Origin: Sedimentibacter sp.
Lineage (GTDB): Bacteria > Bacillota > Clostridia > Tissierellales > Sedimentibacteraceae
Assembly: GCA_018436705.1 (NCBI GenBank)
Contig: JAHDLA010000011.1
Coordinates: forward strand, 237,390-301,389
Direction of reading: 5' to 3'
Length of the DNA: 64,000 nucleotides
Numbering within the stretch: the first letter of the stretch is position 1; each line of letters opens with the position of its first letter. Shown here one piece after another: positions 43,737 through 53,885 of this stretch. A program made the translations under genes and the position numbers. A model generated the notes under the pieces. The model made no database searches. It saw only the letters and a program-made list of their open reading frames with translations, and was not told the origin of the DNA.

Positions 43737-44279
43737 CTACTCCAACAACCACACCTCAGCCATATGCCTTCCGCCCTGCAGAGCTGTCTCAACATCCTCT
43801 ACGTATACATCAATACTATTGCCTTTGATTAATCCGCCGGTGTCCTCAACTATCCGCTCACCAACTCCCTCAATGTAAACCTTTGTGCCTGCCGGCAGGA
43901 CAGTCCAATCGGCTGCAATAGTTTGTCCCTCTTTTACGGTTGTCCCACTTTTAGTAATTCCGTACGCCGGGTGATCAGGAGTCTTGCCGGTTGATTCAGG
44001 ACCGGCCGTGTAATATGTAATTTCAAATTCACCTATATACTGCTTGTCCTGCTCCGGATCCGGCTGCTCATACTCTCTCAGCCTGCTTGACTGATTCTCA
44101 ATAATTTCCTCATACAAAGCATTACGTCTTTCCAAGCTGCTTATGTTCATTTCATTTAGAACCACTTCACTTTCTAATACTGACACTTGCCTTGTGTTTT
44201 CTAGTCCGAAAACAATGTGAAATGTAAGACTTGTCAGCAATAAAAGTACTAAAATTAATCTTTGCTTTTTAAATTTCAT
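43737..44279 (-). CDS. 3D-domain protein with N-terminal membrane anchor
   Basis: 180 residues. Residues 6-25 are a hydrophobic segment (RLILVLLLLTSLTFHIVFGL), 30-70 a coiled coil, and 80-180 a 3D (Asp-Asp-Asp) double-psi barrel: FEITYYTAGPESTGKTPDHP, AADWTVLPAGTKVYIEG, VEDTGGLIKGNSIDVYVED. The aspartates of D-x-T-G and I-D-V-Y are those of MltA/lytic-transglycosylase-like domains. It is exported and membrane-held, in an early phage operon, not in the lysis cassette. It overlaps the excisionase-like gene by 4 bp. Confidence 0.82.
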   Translation of the reverse strand: MKFKKQRLILVLLLLTSLTFHIVFGLENTRQVSVLESEVVLNEMNISSLERRNALYEEIIENQSSRLREYEQPDPEQDKQYIGEFEITYYTAGPESTGKTPDHPAYGITKSGTTVKEGQTIAADWTVLPAGTKVYIEGVGERIVEDTGGLIKGNSIDVYVEDVETALQGGRHMAEVWLLE

Positions 44280-44479
44280 ATTTCCTCCTTAGTTTTATTC
44301 ATCCAATTAACAAAATCAGCCTTTAAAACTCTCTTGTTTCTTCCAATCTTCATACAGGGAATTCCCCCCGCGTCAGCTTTTAAAGCCATAAGCTCGTACA
44401 CTCTTCTTTTGCTAAGACTTAAAAATTGAGAGAGTGCTTCTGCTGTTAATACGTCAGGTAGGTTTTCTAATTTGTGCAT
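44276..44479 (-). CDS. excisionase-like helix-turn-helix protein
   Basis: 67 residues: LPDVLTAEALSQFLSLSKRR, VYELMALKADAGGIP and MKIGRNKRVLKADFVNWMNK. This is the MerR-like winged helix of the AlpA/excisionase family, with the last phrase typical of Xis (KVLRRDLEEWLRR-type). It may direct excision or early gene control. Confidence 0.85.
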   Translation of the reverse strand: MHKLENLPDVLTAEALSQFLSLSKRRVYELMALKADAGGIPCMKIGRNKRVLKADFVNWMNKTKEEI

Positions 44480-44501
44480 ATTGTTCTTTCCTTTCTACAC
44501 C

Positions 44502-45158
44502 TTAATCGAATATTGTGGTCTGCTGTCTACTTCTACTATCCAAATTAATAATTCTTATGCTTTCATCAACGATATTTAGTGAATTTATAAGCTCCTCTAC
44601 AGGTACATCCTCCCATTTCGTAGCATTAAGCTTAATCAACACTCTTTGTTTTACTAAGTCGTAGTCATTCTCATTGTGTAGCCTTGATTTTATGTATCTT
44701 ATTAAGTCCACCTTTTTTAAGGCTGAAGGTCTATAGTACTTGGAGCACTTAGATTCTATCTGCTGTATTCTTTCGTTTACTATATTGTCTATGCTAGAAG
44801 TTAATTCAGCTCGTAGTTCGTTTATTAATCCTGTGTTGATTAGATAGTTTTCCATTTGGTTAAATGCTTGTACGTATTTTGCTGTAAATTTTATACCTTT
44901 TTCTCCAGGCTGTTTATTTCCTAACATTTCGCATCCCATTTTAGTAATTAAATAAGATGGCTGTTTTTTATTTTGAGAGTTAATATATTCACTCTGAATG
45001 AAATATATTGACGGTGAAATTTTTTCACCTTCCAAAACTCCCTCTATGTTTCTAATTTCCCTCATTAGTTGTTTATGTTCTTTTTCTAAGGCCAATGACA
45101 CTTCTCTACTGTCTATTACATTTGTTCCTTTAAGATTTAAAATCTTTAATTCATTCAT
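44502..45158 (-). CDS. Rha-family phage regulatory protein
   Basis: 218 residues from ATG 45158 with GGGAGGAG; frame extension to 45188 would enter the Cro-like gene. N-terminal LNLKGTNVIDSREVSLALEK, HKQLMREIRNIEGVLEG, QPSYLITKMGCEMLGNKQPG match the Rha domain. The C-terminal third (SKYYRPSALKKVDLIRYIKS) resembles ORF6C-like tails. Rha proteins alter phage development under some host conditions. Confidence 0.83.
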   Translation of the reverse strand: MNELKILNLKGTNVIDSREVSLALEKEHKQLMREIRNIEGVLEGEKISPSIYFIQSEYINSQNKKQPSYLITKMGCEMLGNKQPGEKGIKFTAKYVQAFNQMENYLINTGLINELRAELTSSIDNIVNERIQQIESKCSKYYRPSALKKVDLIRYIKSRLHNENDYDLVKQRVLIKLNATKWEDVPVEELINSLNIVDESIRIINLDSRSRQQTTIFD

Positions 45159-45177
45159 AGCTCCTCCCTTTCTCCAT

Positions 45178-45548
45178 TCGCATATCATGCGACATATTGA
45201 CTAAAAAAAATAGCATTAACTTCTTCCACGGTTAATCTTAATTTCTTAGAAATAATATCGGCTTCTTTTATAGTAAAACTTTCGCCGTTCCCATTTAGTT
45301 TCCTGTATAAGGTCGCCTTATCTATTCCCACTATTGAAGCTAAATCAGAAACTGTCATTTCACATTCTACAATTTTACCTTTTAATTTATTAACATTTAC
45401 CATTTTTTCACTTCCTTTCTTATCTTTTTATTCGCATCTTGCGCGATTGACATCATATTACCATATTCATATTTTTATGTCAATATATTTTTCGCATAAT
45501 TCGCAACTATTTTCATAAAATATTTAATAATAGTTGCATATATGCGAA
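45178..45548. promoter_or_regulatory. four-operator immunity switch
   Basis: Related inverted repeats at 45178-45192 (TCGCATATCATGCGA, perfect), 45431-45447 (TTCGCATCTTGCGCGAT), 45491-45507 (TTCGCATAATTCGCAAC) and 45533-45548 (GTTGCATATATGCGAA). Three lie between the divergent Cro-like and repressor genes; the fourth lies over the end of the Cro-like gene and the leader of the Rha-like gene. Consensus TTCGCAT-N-ATGCGAA. The sites are likely bound by the repressor and Cro. Confidence 0.78.
45185..45403 (-). CDS. Cro-like XRE regulator
   Basis: 72 residues: VNVNKLKGKIVECEMTVSDL, ASIVGIDKATLYRKLNGNGE, FTIKEADIISKKLRLTVEEV. A single helix-turn-helix with the YRKLNG recognition end typical of phage Cro or early regulators. 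Divergent from the repressor, with operators between. Confidence 0.85.
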   Translation of the reverse strand: MVNVNKLKGKIVECEMTVSDLASIVGIDKATLYRKLNGNGESFTIKEADIISKKLRLTVEEVNAIFFSQYVA

Positions 45549-45594
45549 AAACATATTATAATGTATTTACAAATATATAAAGGAGATGTTATTA

Positions 45595-46329
45595 ATGGCT
45601 ACTATAGGTGATAGAATTAAACAAAAAAGATTGGAAATGGGCTACACAGTTGATGATGTTGCTAAATTATTAGGAAAAAACAGAGCTACCGTCTATAGAT
45701 ATGAAAGTAATGAAATAGAAAATTTTCCTACTACGGTTTTAGAGCCTTTATCTAAAATTCTAAATACTACACCAGCACACCTTATGGGATGGGAAAAAAT
45801 TGATGAAGATTTAGATTTCTCAACAAGAATAGCCTCTACTTATTTTAATAGCTTAATGAGTTGGACAGAGGATAAGCTGTTTAAAAAGTATGAGACAACG
45901 GTAATTCGAGGACACATGGCTGAATTATTTTTAAGATATAAAAAAATTATCGAGCAATTAGTTTACGCTCAACGTGAATGGGATAAATCAAAAGAAAGTT
46001 TTAGTAAATTTTACAAGGAGAAACCTAATCCACTAACCGATAGAGAAATAAAAGAAATCTTTTTAAGGCAGCAGCTTGAGGAAAGTTTGAATAGCTTATC
46101 TTCATGGGTACAAAACCTTCCTTCTTGGACTACCAGAGAAGAATTAAAATATGTAGAAGGAAATGAAACCGCAAATACATTAGTCAAAGAAAAATCTAAA
46201 ATAATTGGAATACCTAAAAAAGAAGATACGCCTGACCACCTAATACTCAACGCAGCACACGAAATAGAAGGTGCATCTGATGAAGACAAACAACATGATG
46301 AGGATATAATGAACGACGAAAATTTCTAG
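45595..46329 (+). CDS. phage repressor (C1-type, XRE helix-turn-helix)
   Basis: 244 residues from ATG 45595, 9 bp after AAAGGAG; the earlier ATG at 45586 abuts the ribosome site. Residues 1-65 are a helix-turn-helix (IGDRIKQKRLEMGYTVDDVA, LLGKNRATVYRYESNEIENF). The rest lacks the serine-lysine LexA-type peptidase seen in classical C1; it is a charged helical region. It is followed by the metallopeptidase gene, so derepression probably uses ImmA-like cleavage instead of RecA-stimulated self-cleavage. Confidence 0.86.
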   Translation: MATIGDRIKQKRLEMGYTVDDVAKLLGKNRATVYRYESNEIENFPTTVLEPLSKILNTTPAHLMGWEKIDEDLDFSTRIASTYFNSLMSWTEDKLFKKYETTVIRGHMAELFLRYKKIIEQLVYAQREWDKSKESFSKFYKEKPNPLTDREIKEIFLRQQLEESLNSLSSWVQNLPSWTTREELKYVEGNETANTLVKEKSKIIGIPKKEDTPDHLILNAAHEIEGASDEDKQHDEDIMNDENF

Positions 46330-46346
46330 CATATAATGGGGGAAAT

Positions 46347-46802
46347 ATGACATACGAGGAATTATTAATCGAATCAGCTAAAGAAGGCTTAACAGTAAAA
46401 GAAAAACATTTAAAAGCCAATAAGGGACGTATCAAGGATAATAAAATTGCAATTAAAAAGGATATGACATTTATAGAAAAATCATGCGTATTGGCTGAAG
46501 AGTTAGGTCATTATCATACAAGTGCCGGCGATATATTAAGCTTAACCGATTTAAAAAATAGAAAACAAGAGTTAAAAGCCAGGCACTGGGCCTACGACAA
46601 ACAAGTAGGATTATTAGGCATCATACGAGCATATGAAAGTAGATGCAAAAATAAAACTGAAATGGCCGAATTTTTAGGAGTAACCGAAGAGTTCTTGGAA
46701 GATGCTTTAGAATACTATGGAAATAAATATGGAATAAGCGTTTCGCTTGATAACTATATAATTTATTTTGAGCCAAACTTATATATACTTAATATGATTT
46801 AA
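46347..46802 (+). CDS. ImmA/IrrE-like metallopeptidase
   Basis: 151 residues. The motif SCVLAEELGHYHTSAGDIL has H-E-x-x-H-like spacing (EELGHYH) seen in ImmA/IrrE proteins, and ENKQ-like glutamate residues follow at AYDKQVGLL. In ICEBs1 and phi105-like phages this enzyme cleaves the adjacent repressor after DNA damage. Gene order repressor-peptidase-integrase agrees. 18 bp after the repressor stop, so cotranscribed. Confidence 0.85.
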   Translation: MTYEELLIESAKEGLTVKEKHLKANKGRIKDNKIAIKKDMTFIEKSCVLAEELGHYHTSAGDILSLTDLKNRKQELKARHWAYDKQVGLLGIIRAYESRCKNKTEMAEFLGVTEEFLEDALEYYGNKYGISVSLDNYIIYFEPNLYILNMI

Positions 46803-46825
46803 GGGACGGGAAAGGATGAAAATTT

Positions 46826-47998
46826 ATGAAAGGTACCATATACAAAAGAGGAGCTACCTACACTTATGTTATCGATTTAGGTAAGGACCCAATTACAAAT
46901 AAGCGCAAACAAAAAAGTAAGGGTGGATTTAAAACTAAAAAAGAAGCTCAAGCAGCTCTGGCTAAAATTCAAACAGAATATCACGAAGGTTCATACATTA
47001 ATGAAACTGAAATAACTTTAAAGGATTTTATAAAAAAATGGCTAGAACTTTATGAGAAAACAGGGAAAGTTAAAATAAGCACCATTAGAGTGCGTAAGCA
47101 TGAGACTAATAATATGTTGCTATATTTTAAAGATGTTAAACTAAAAGACATAACTAGATCTATGTATCAGGATTTCTTGTTAGAATTAAGCAAAACTTTT
47201 GCCGAAAATACATTAAGCGGAATACATGGAACAGCTAGACAAGTATTTAAAAAAGCTGTTGAATTAAAATATTTAAAAGAAGATCCTTCAGAATACTCTG
47301 TATTGCCAAAAAAGCAAAAGACAGTTGAAGAACTCGAACAGGAGCATGAGATTCCTAAATACTTTGAAAAAGATGAGTTAAATAAATTTTTAAAGGCAGC
47401 TAAGGCAGACAGTGATCCGCAAGCATACGCCATATTTATGACTTTAGCTTATACAGGAATGAGAATAGGTGAGCTATGCGCTTTGAAGTGGAAAGATATT
47501 GATTTAAAAAACAAAGAGATTTCCATTTATAAAACTTATTACAACCCTACGAATAATGCTGTTGAATATAAACTTTTAACTCCTAAGACCGCAACATCTA
47601 AAAGAAAAATAGCCATTGATGATACTTTAAAAAACGTATTAAAAAAACACAGTAAATATCAAAGCTCATTAATTCTAAAAATGCAATCCTGGTATAAAGA
47701 AGATTTTGTATTTACCAAAGTACTAAGCAATCCAGGTTATCCAGAGAATATAAAACAGCTTGAATACAAAATGAAACAAATTATTAAAAGAGCCGGATTG
47801 GATAAAGTAATCACTCCACATGGATTAAGGCATACGCATGCTTCCTTACTAGCTGAAGCTGGTGTTAGCTTAGAAGAAATTCAAGAACGCTTAGGTCATA
47901 AAGATGATTCTATAACAAGAGAAATATATTTGCATATAACTAAGGACATGAAAAAAGAGGCTTCTCAAAAATTTGCTCAATTAATGAAAAGCCTCTAA
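46826..47998 (+). CDS. int: tyrosine recombinase integrase
   Basis: 390 residues. N-terminal AP2-like arm-binding part (GTIYKRGATYTYVIDLGKDP, KQKSKGGFKTKKEAQAAL), SAM-like core-binding part (70-170) and catalytic part: YTGMRIGELCALKWKDID with the first arginine, TPHGLRHTHASLLAEAG with H-x-x-R, LGHKDDSIT and the tyrosine in TREIYLHI. It acts at the 18-bp core in groL. Ends just 73 bp from the right core. Confidence 0.95.
   Translation: MKGTIYKRGATYTYVIDLGKDPITNKRKQKSKGGFKTKKEAQAALAKIQTEYHEGSYINETEITLKDFIKKWLELYEKTGKVKISTIRVRKHETNNMLLYFKDVKLKDITRSMYQDFLLELSKTFAENTLSGIHGTARQVFKKAVELKYLKEDPSEYSVLPKKQKTVEELEQEHEIPKYFEKDELNKFLKAAKADSDPQAYAIFMTLAYTGMRIGELCALKWKDIDLKNKEISIYKTYYNPTNNAVEYKLLTPKTATSKRKIAIDDTLKNVLKKHSKYQSSLILKMQSWYKEDFVFTKVLSNPGYPENIKQLEYKMKQIIKRAGLDKVITPHGLRHTHASLLAEAGVSLEEIQERLGHKDDSITREIYLHITKDMKKEASQKFAQLMKSL
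47951..47996 (-). terminator. minus-strand terminator within the end of int
   Basis: Stem AGAGGCTT/AAGCCTCT (47989-47996 with 47956-47963), 25-nt loop, then five to six T on the minus strand. It lies about 75 bp beyond the groL stop, so it can stop groESL transcription in the lysogen in place of the displaced host terminator. The large loop makes it weaker than usual. Confidence 0.5.
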
Positions 47999-47999
47999 T

Positions 48000-48017
48000 G
48001 TTAGCAAAATGTTAGCA
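48000..48017. repeat. integrase arm-type site, right
   Basis: GTTAGCAAAATGTTAGCA, identical to 11749-11766, 53 bp inside the right core and just after the integrase stop. Confidence 0.8.
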
Positions 48018-48070
48018 AACACATTTTACTCTAAATTAAACCTTTGAAATTACTAGGGTGCAAAGATTTT

Positions 48071-49735
<1,665 letters not shown>

Positions 49736-49738
49736 TTA

Positions 49739-50023
<285 letters not shown>

Positions 50024-50069
50024 TTATTCCTCCTATTTTATTTAATGTTATTATTTATCCAGATTATTG

Positions 50070-50139
50070 TTAGCACTCGGTAACTTAGAGTGCTAACACT
50101 TACAATGTATATAATAACCATTAGCAGAATTGTTTTCAA
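50070..50139 (-). promoter_or_regulatory. groESL promoter and CIRCE operator
   Basis: CIRCE at 50070-50096 is TTAGCACTC-N9-GAGTGCTAA, an exact consensus for HrcA. Upstream on the minus strand stand TTGAAA (50134-50139), 17 bp and TATTAT (50111-50116). Transcription should start near 50104, just before the operator. 50140-50390 is AT-rich; a TATAAT at 50334-50339 may serve fba. Confidence 0.95.
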
Positions 50140-50390
50140 GTGTCATATTATTTAATTTCGCTCTATTTTACATTAATAATTCTTTTTTTATGAGTAAATT
50201 TAATCTTTACTTTAACTTACTCATTATTTCTTCATTTAATTCTATTATACATATTTTATATCGCAAAAATTAAAAGTATTCAAAAATTAAATGAAATTTT
50301 AAAAATATTTGATGTTTTTTACATATTGGTATAGTATAATAAAATTATTAATAGTATAACACATTTAATAATATATTAGGAGGAAATAGA

Positions 50391-51320
50391 ATGTCTCTTG
50401 TTACATCAAAAGAAATGTTTAAAAAGGCATATGAAGGGAATTATGCTGTAGGTGCATTCAACGTAAACAACATGGAAATAATCCAAGGTATTGTTGAAGC
50501 CGCGAAGCAGGAGGATGCTCCATTAATACTTCAGGTTTCTGCAGGAGCAAGAAAATATGCCAATCCTATTTACTTGAGAAAGCTGGTTGAAGCTGCAATA
50601 GAAGATTCCGGCCTTGATATTTGTCTTCATTTAGATCATGGAGAGGATTTTGAAATCTGCAAGCAATGCGTGGATGGTGGATTCACTTCTGTTATGATTG
50701 ACGGTTCAAAATATCCTTTCGAGGAAAATATAGAGCTTACAAAAAAGGTAGTAGAATATGCCCACAGCAAGGGAGTCGTAGTCGAAGCCGAACTCGGAAA
50801 ACTGGCAGGCGTAGAAGATGCCGTTAAAGTAAACTCAAAAGACGCTACATATACAGATCCTGAACAGGCTGCTGAATTTGTTAAAAGAACAGGAGTTGAC
50901 TCCTTGGCAATTGCAATCGGAACAAGTCACGGAGCATACAAGTTCAAGGGAGATCCAAGCCTTGACTTTGAAAGACTTGAAACAATTTCAAAATTACTGC
51001 CTGATTTTCCGCTTGTTCTTCACGGTTCTTCTTCTGTTCCAAAGGAATTTGTAGATTTGTGCAATAAATACGGTGGAAAGATTCCGGGAGCGGCAGGTGT
51101 ACCTGAAGAAATGCTAAGAAAAGCATCTAAAATGGGAGTATGCAAAATTAACATAGATACTGATTTAAGACTTGCTATGACTGCTTGTATAAGACAACTG
51201 CTTGTTGAAAGCCCATCTGAATTTGATCCAAGAAAGTACCTCGGCCCTGGCAGAACTGCCATAAAAGATATGGTAGCGCACAAAATGAAAAATGTCCTAG
51301 GCTGCAGTTCAAAAAGATAA
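50391..51320 (+). CDS. fba: fructose-bisphosphate aldolase, class II
   Basis: 309 residues. AYEGNYAVGAFNVNNMEIIQ starts the barrel, the zinc ligands are in LHLDHGEDFE (about 80-85) and in AIGTSHGAYK and VLHGSSSVP, and the NIDTDLRLAM motif binds phosphate. Cleaves fructose 1,6-bisphosphate to glyceraldehyde phosphate and dihydroxyacetone phosphate in glycolysis. TAGGAGG ribosome site 8 bp before ATG. Single-gene transcript ended by the hairpin that follows. Confidence 0.96.
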   Translation: MSLVTSKEMFKKAYEGNYAVGAFNVNNMEIIQGIVEAAKQEDAPLILQVSAGARKYANPIYLRKLVEAAIEDSGLDICLHLDHGEDFEICKQCVDGGFTSVMIDGSKYPFEENIELTKKVVEYAHSKGVVVEAELGKLAGVEDAVKVNSKDATYTDPEQAAEFVKRTGVDSLAIAIGTSHGAYKFKGDPSLDFERLETISKLLPDFPLVLHGSSSVPKEFVDLCNKYGGKIPGAAGVPEEMLRKASKMGVCKINIDTDLRLAMTACIRQLLVESPSEFDPRKYLGPGRTAIKDMVAHKMKNVLGCSSKR

Positions 51321-51331
51321 AAAGATATTAA

Positions 51332-51375
51332 AAGCAACAGAGGAGCTGAAAAGCATACCTATCTGTTGCTTTTTT
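51332..51375. terminator. bidirectional terminator between fba and the decarboxylase operon
   Basis: Stem AGCAACAGA/TCTGTTGCT (51333-51341 with 51362-51370), then six T on the plus strand and TTTAATATCTTTTT on the minus strand. It lies between convergent genes. Confidence 0.88.
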
Positions 51376-51444
51376 CTGCTCCTCTGTATTAATTCTTAAT
51401 CTCATCTGTTTAATATTAATAAATAGTTTTCAGGTAAGTTTTTA

Positions 51445-51846
51445 TTACATTTTTACTCTTTTGTATGCTGCTTCTAAAAGCTTGTCGTATCTAACAATTG
51501 CCTTAACCAGCGTTCCACTGCAAAATTCTCCTACATGGTCAGCACCGGTAAAATTCACATGAATTTTGTTATATTCAATTTTTTCAACTACTAATGAAAA
51601 TTTTACCTTTTCTCCAACTAGCGTAGGTTCATGATGATTTAAATAAAAATCAGTTACAACTGTTATATACTCCGTCGGTATATAAGGCTTAAGCATATTC
51701 CACGACGATTCTATCACCGTTGACAATAGAGCAGGAGTAGACATAAGGTTGTCAATCATTACAGCATTTGACAAATACGAGTCCGATGCAGTTATGACTT
51801 TCTCATAGGATACTGACAATCCTGCATAAATCTTATGTTCCATCAT
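51445..51846 (-). CDS. hotdog-fold thioesterase, FlK-like
   Basis: 133 residues: ASDSYLSNAVMIDNLMSTPA, LSTVIESSWNMLKPYI and TDFYLNHHEPTLVGEKVKF are the small thioesterase pattern related to fluoroacetyl-CoA thioesterase FlK. The threonine, glutamate (VIESSW) and histidine (NHHEPT) fit its active site. It lies last in the decarboxylase operon, 20 bp after the beta subunit gene. It may release the acid from the acyl-CoA made by the pump, or clear a side product. Confidence 0.8.
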   Translation of the reverse strand: MMEHKIYAGLSVSYEKVITASDSYLSNAVMIDNLMSTPALLSTVIESSWNMLKPYIPTEYITVVTDFYLNHHEPTLVGEKVKFSLVVEKIEYNKIHVNFTGADHVGEFCSGTLVKAIVRYDKLLEAAYKRVKM

Positions 51847-51866
51847 AAAAACCTCCTATATTTATA

Positions 51867-53027
51867 TTAACCAAATATTGATAACAATAAACCCGCTGCT
51901 ATGGCTGACCCTATAACTCCCGCAACGTTGGGTCCCATTGCATGCATAAGAAGAAAGTTAGCCGGATTTTCCTGTTGACCTACAACCTGAGATACCCTTG
52001 CAGCCATAGGTACGGCAGACACTCCTGCTGAACCTATCAATGGATTCACCTTTCCTCCGGAAACTTTATACATGATTTTACCAAAAATAACTCCGGTTGC
52101 AGTTCCAAAGCTGAAAGCCACTAATCCCAATCCTATTATCATTAACGTTTCAGGCCTTAAAAATGTTTCGGCATTTGCTGTTGCTCCCACTGTTACTCCA
52201 AGGAATATGGTAACAATGTTCATAAGCTCATTTTGAGCTGTTTTTGACAGCCTTTCCGTTACTCCTGATTCACGAAGCAAATTCCCAAGCATAAGCATGC
52301 CCACTAAAGGAGCGGCTGACGGCAATATAAATGAAACCAGTGCCGTAACAAATATAGGAAAGATTATTTTTTCTTTTTTGGATACTGGTCTAAGCTGTTC
52401 CATAACAACATTTCTCTCCTCCTTTGTCGTGAGGGCTCTCATAATAGGCGGCTGGATTATAGGAACCAATGCCATATAAGAGTATGCAGCCACTGCTATG
52501 GGCCCAAGTAAATCAGGGGCAAGCATAGATGTAAGATATATAGCCGTCGGTCCGTCAGCTCCTCCTATTATTCCTATAGATGCAGCTTCAGGTCCTGAAA
52601 ACCCAAGAAGTGCAGCCCCAATAAAAACTGCGAAAATACCAAACTGTGCAGCAGCTCCCAGCAATATACTTTTCGGGTTGGCAATTAACGGACCAAAGTC
52701 TGTCATTGATCCAACGCCCATGAAAATTAATGGAGGGTAGATTCCAAGCTTTACTCCCATGTACAAGTAATATAAAAGTCCTCCGACTTGGAATCCTTCT
52801 TCTCCGAAGGTTCCTACCGGATGCGCCATAAGTCCTGCAAGAGGAATGTTAGCCAAAAACATTCCAAAGCCTATGGGAAGCAGCAGCAATGGTTCAAATT
52901 TCTTTGATATCGCTAAATATAAAAGAACAAAAGATATCAAAATCATTATTACCTGGCCACCTGTTACCGTAGTAAACCCCATGCCTTCAATAAATTTTTG
53001 CAGACCTATAAATAATGTATCTAACAT
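51867..53027 (-). CDS. mmdB: sodium-pumping decarboxylase beta subunit
   Basis: 386 residues, about ten membrane segments. [58 protein letters not shown] and [20 protein letters not shown] are hallmark phrases of OadB/MmdB/GcdB, with the aspartates of the sodium path ([11 protein letters not shown] and GGADGPT). It decarboxylates carboxybiotin and exports sodium ions. The gene order with mmdA, mmdD and mmdC suits methylmalonyl-CoA decarboxylase. Confidence 0.94.
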   Translation of the reverse strand: MLDTLFIGLQKFIEGMGFTTVTGGQVIMILISFVLLYLAISKKFEPLLLLPIGFGMFLANIPLAGLMAHPVGTFGEEGFQVGGLLYYLYMGVKLGIYPPLIFMGVGSMTDFGPLIANPKSILLGAAAQFGIFAVFIGAALLGFSGPEAASIGIIGGADGPTAIYLTSMLAPDLLGPIAVAAYSYMALVPIIQPPIMRALTTKEERNVVMEQLRPVSKKEKIIFPIFVTALVSFILPSAAPLVGMLMLGNLLRESGVTERLSKTAQNELMNIVTIFLGVTVGATANAETFLRPETLMIIGLGLVAFSFGTATGVIFGKIMYKVSGGKVNPLIGSAGVSAVPMAARVSQVVGQQENPANFLLMHAMGPNVAGVIGSAIAAGLLLSIFG

Positions 53028-53054
53028 TTTATTTCCCCGCTTTCTGCCGTAATT

Positions 53055-53453
53055 TTAGTTAAAAGTCACCAAGACATCTCCCGTGCTGACAGTCGATCCT
53101 TCAGCGACTGCCACAGAAGCAACTACTGCATCACTTGGAGCCATTATTTCATTTTCCATTTTCATAGCCTCCAATACTAACAGCACATCTCCGTTTTTAA
53201 CTGTATCTCCTGCCTTAACCTTTACTTTTAAAATAGTTCCGGGCATTGGAGATGTAACACTGTTTGCACTTCCTGAACTTGCTGCTTGAGGCTTTGCAGC
53301 ACTGGTCTGAGGTTTTGGCGCAGCAGCTTTAATTTCTGGCGAAACTGATTTTGTCTGAACGTTTTGTGGCTTGCTTGCTGCTATTCCATCTTTAATTTCC
53401 TCTACTTCAACTTCATATGAAACACCTTTTACAGTTATCAAATACTTTTTCAT
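53055..53453 (-). CDS. mmdC: biotin carrier protein of the decarboxylase
   Basis: 132 residues. N-terminal [20 protein letters not shown], an A/P/K-rich linker ([17 protein letters not shown]) and a biotinyl domain with the target lysine in [10 protein letters not shown] at about 98. Carries carboxybiotin from the carboxyltransferase to the membrane subunit. 27 bp after it stands mmdB. Confidence 0.94.
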   Translation of the reverse strand: MKKYLITVKGVSYEVEVEEIKDGIAASKPQNVQTKSVSPEIKAAAPKPQTSAAKPQAASSGSANSVTSPMPGTILKVKVKAGDTVKNGDVLLVLEAMKMENEIMAPSDAVVASVAVAEGSTVSTGDVLVTFN

Positions 53454-53455
53454 GA

Positions 53456-53863
53456 TTATCTCCTTATTTTCGCAATATTATTTGCAGTCATTAGCTGCTG
53501 TCTTCCTGCCGATGCCCATATACTTCTTTTTTGCGGAAGCTCTCTGATAGTTTTTACTATTATATTATTGTTGTGCGTACCTTCAAATTCTGCAATAGCA
53601 GCTGTTATTAAAACTACAAGCTCGGCATCATCATCTTTACTTTGAACTTCGTATTCTTCCGTATCATCTTCCTGTTTTGTATTTAAGTCTTCTGATTTCT
53701 GCGCGGGTGCTGCCTTAGTCTTATCTCCAAAGATTATTCTTAGCAATCCCAGAGAATATGAAAGTATTACCAGCACTGCAAACACCACCAGCATTCCCAA
53801 AATGGTTATGGACAATGCACTTAATAGTTTCTCTCCAATAGACATGGATTCTGAAAATATCAT
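53456..53863 (-). CDS. mmdD: OadG/MmdD-like gamma/delta subunit
   Basis: 135 residues. One membrane segment near 15-40 ([20 protein letters not shown]), a charged linker, and a C-terminal [20 protein letters not shown] ... [14 protein letters not shown] region, the usual end of this small subunit. It joins the carboxyltransferase to the membrane part. Two bases separate it from mmdC. Confidence 0.88.
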   Translation of the reverse strand: MIFSESMSIGEKLLSALSITILGMLVVFAVLVILSYSLGLLRIIFGDKTKAAPAQKSEDLNTKQEDDTEEYEVQSKDDDAELVVLITAAIAEFEGTHNNNIIVKTIRELPQKRSIWASAGRQQLMTANNIAKIRR

Positions 53864-53885
53864 TTTAACACCTCTTTTTTATGTA

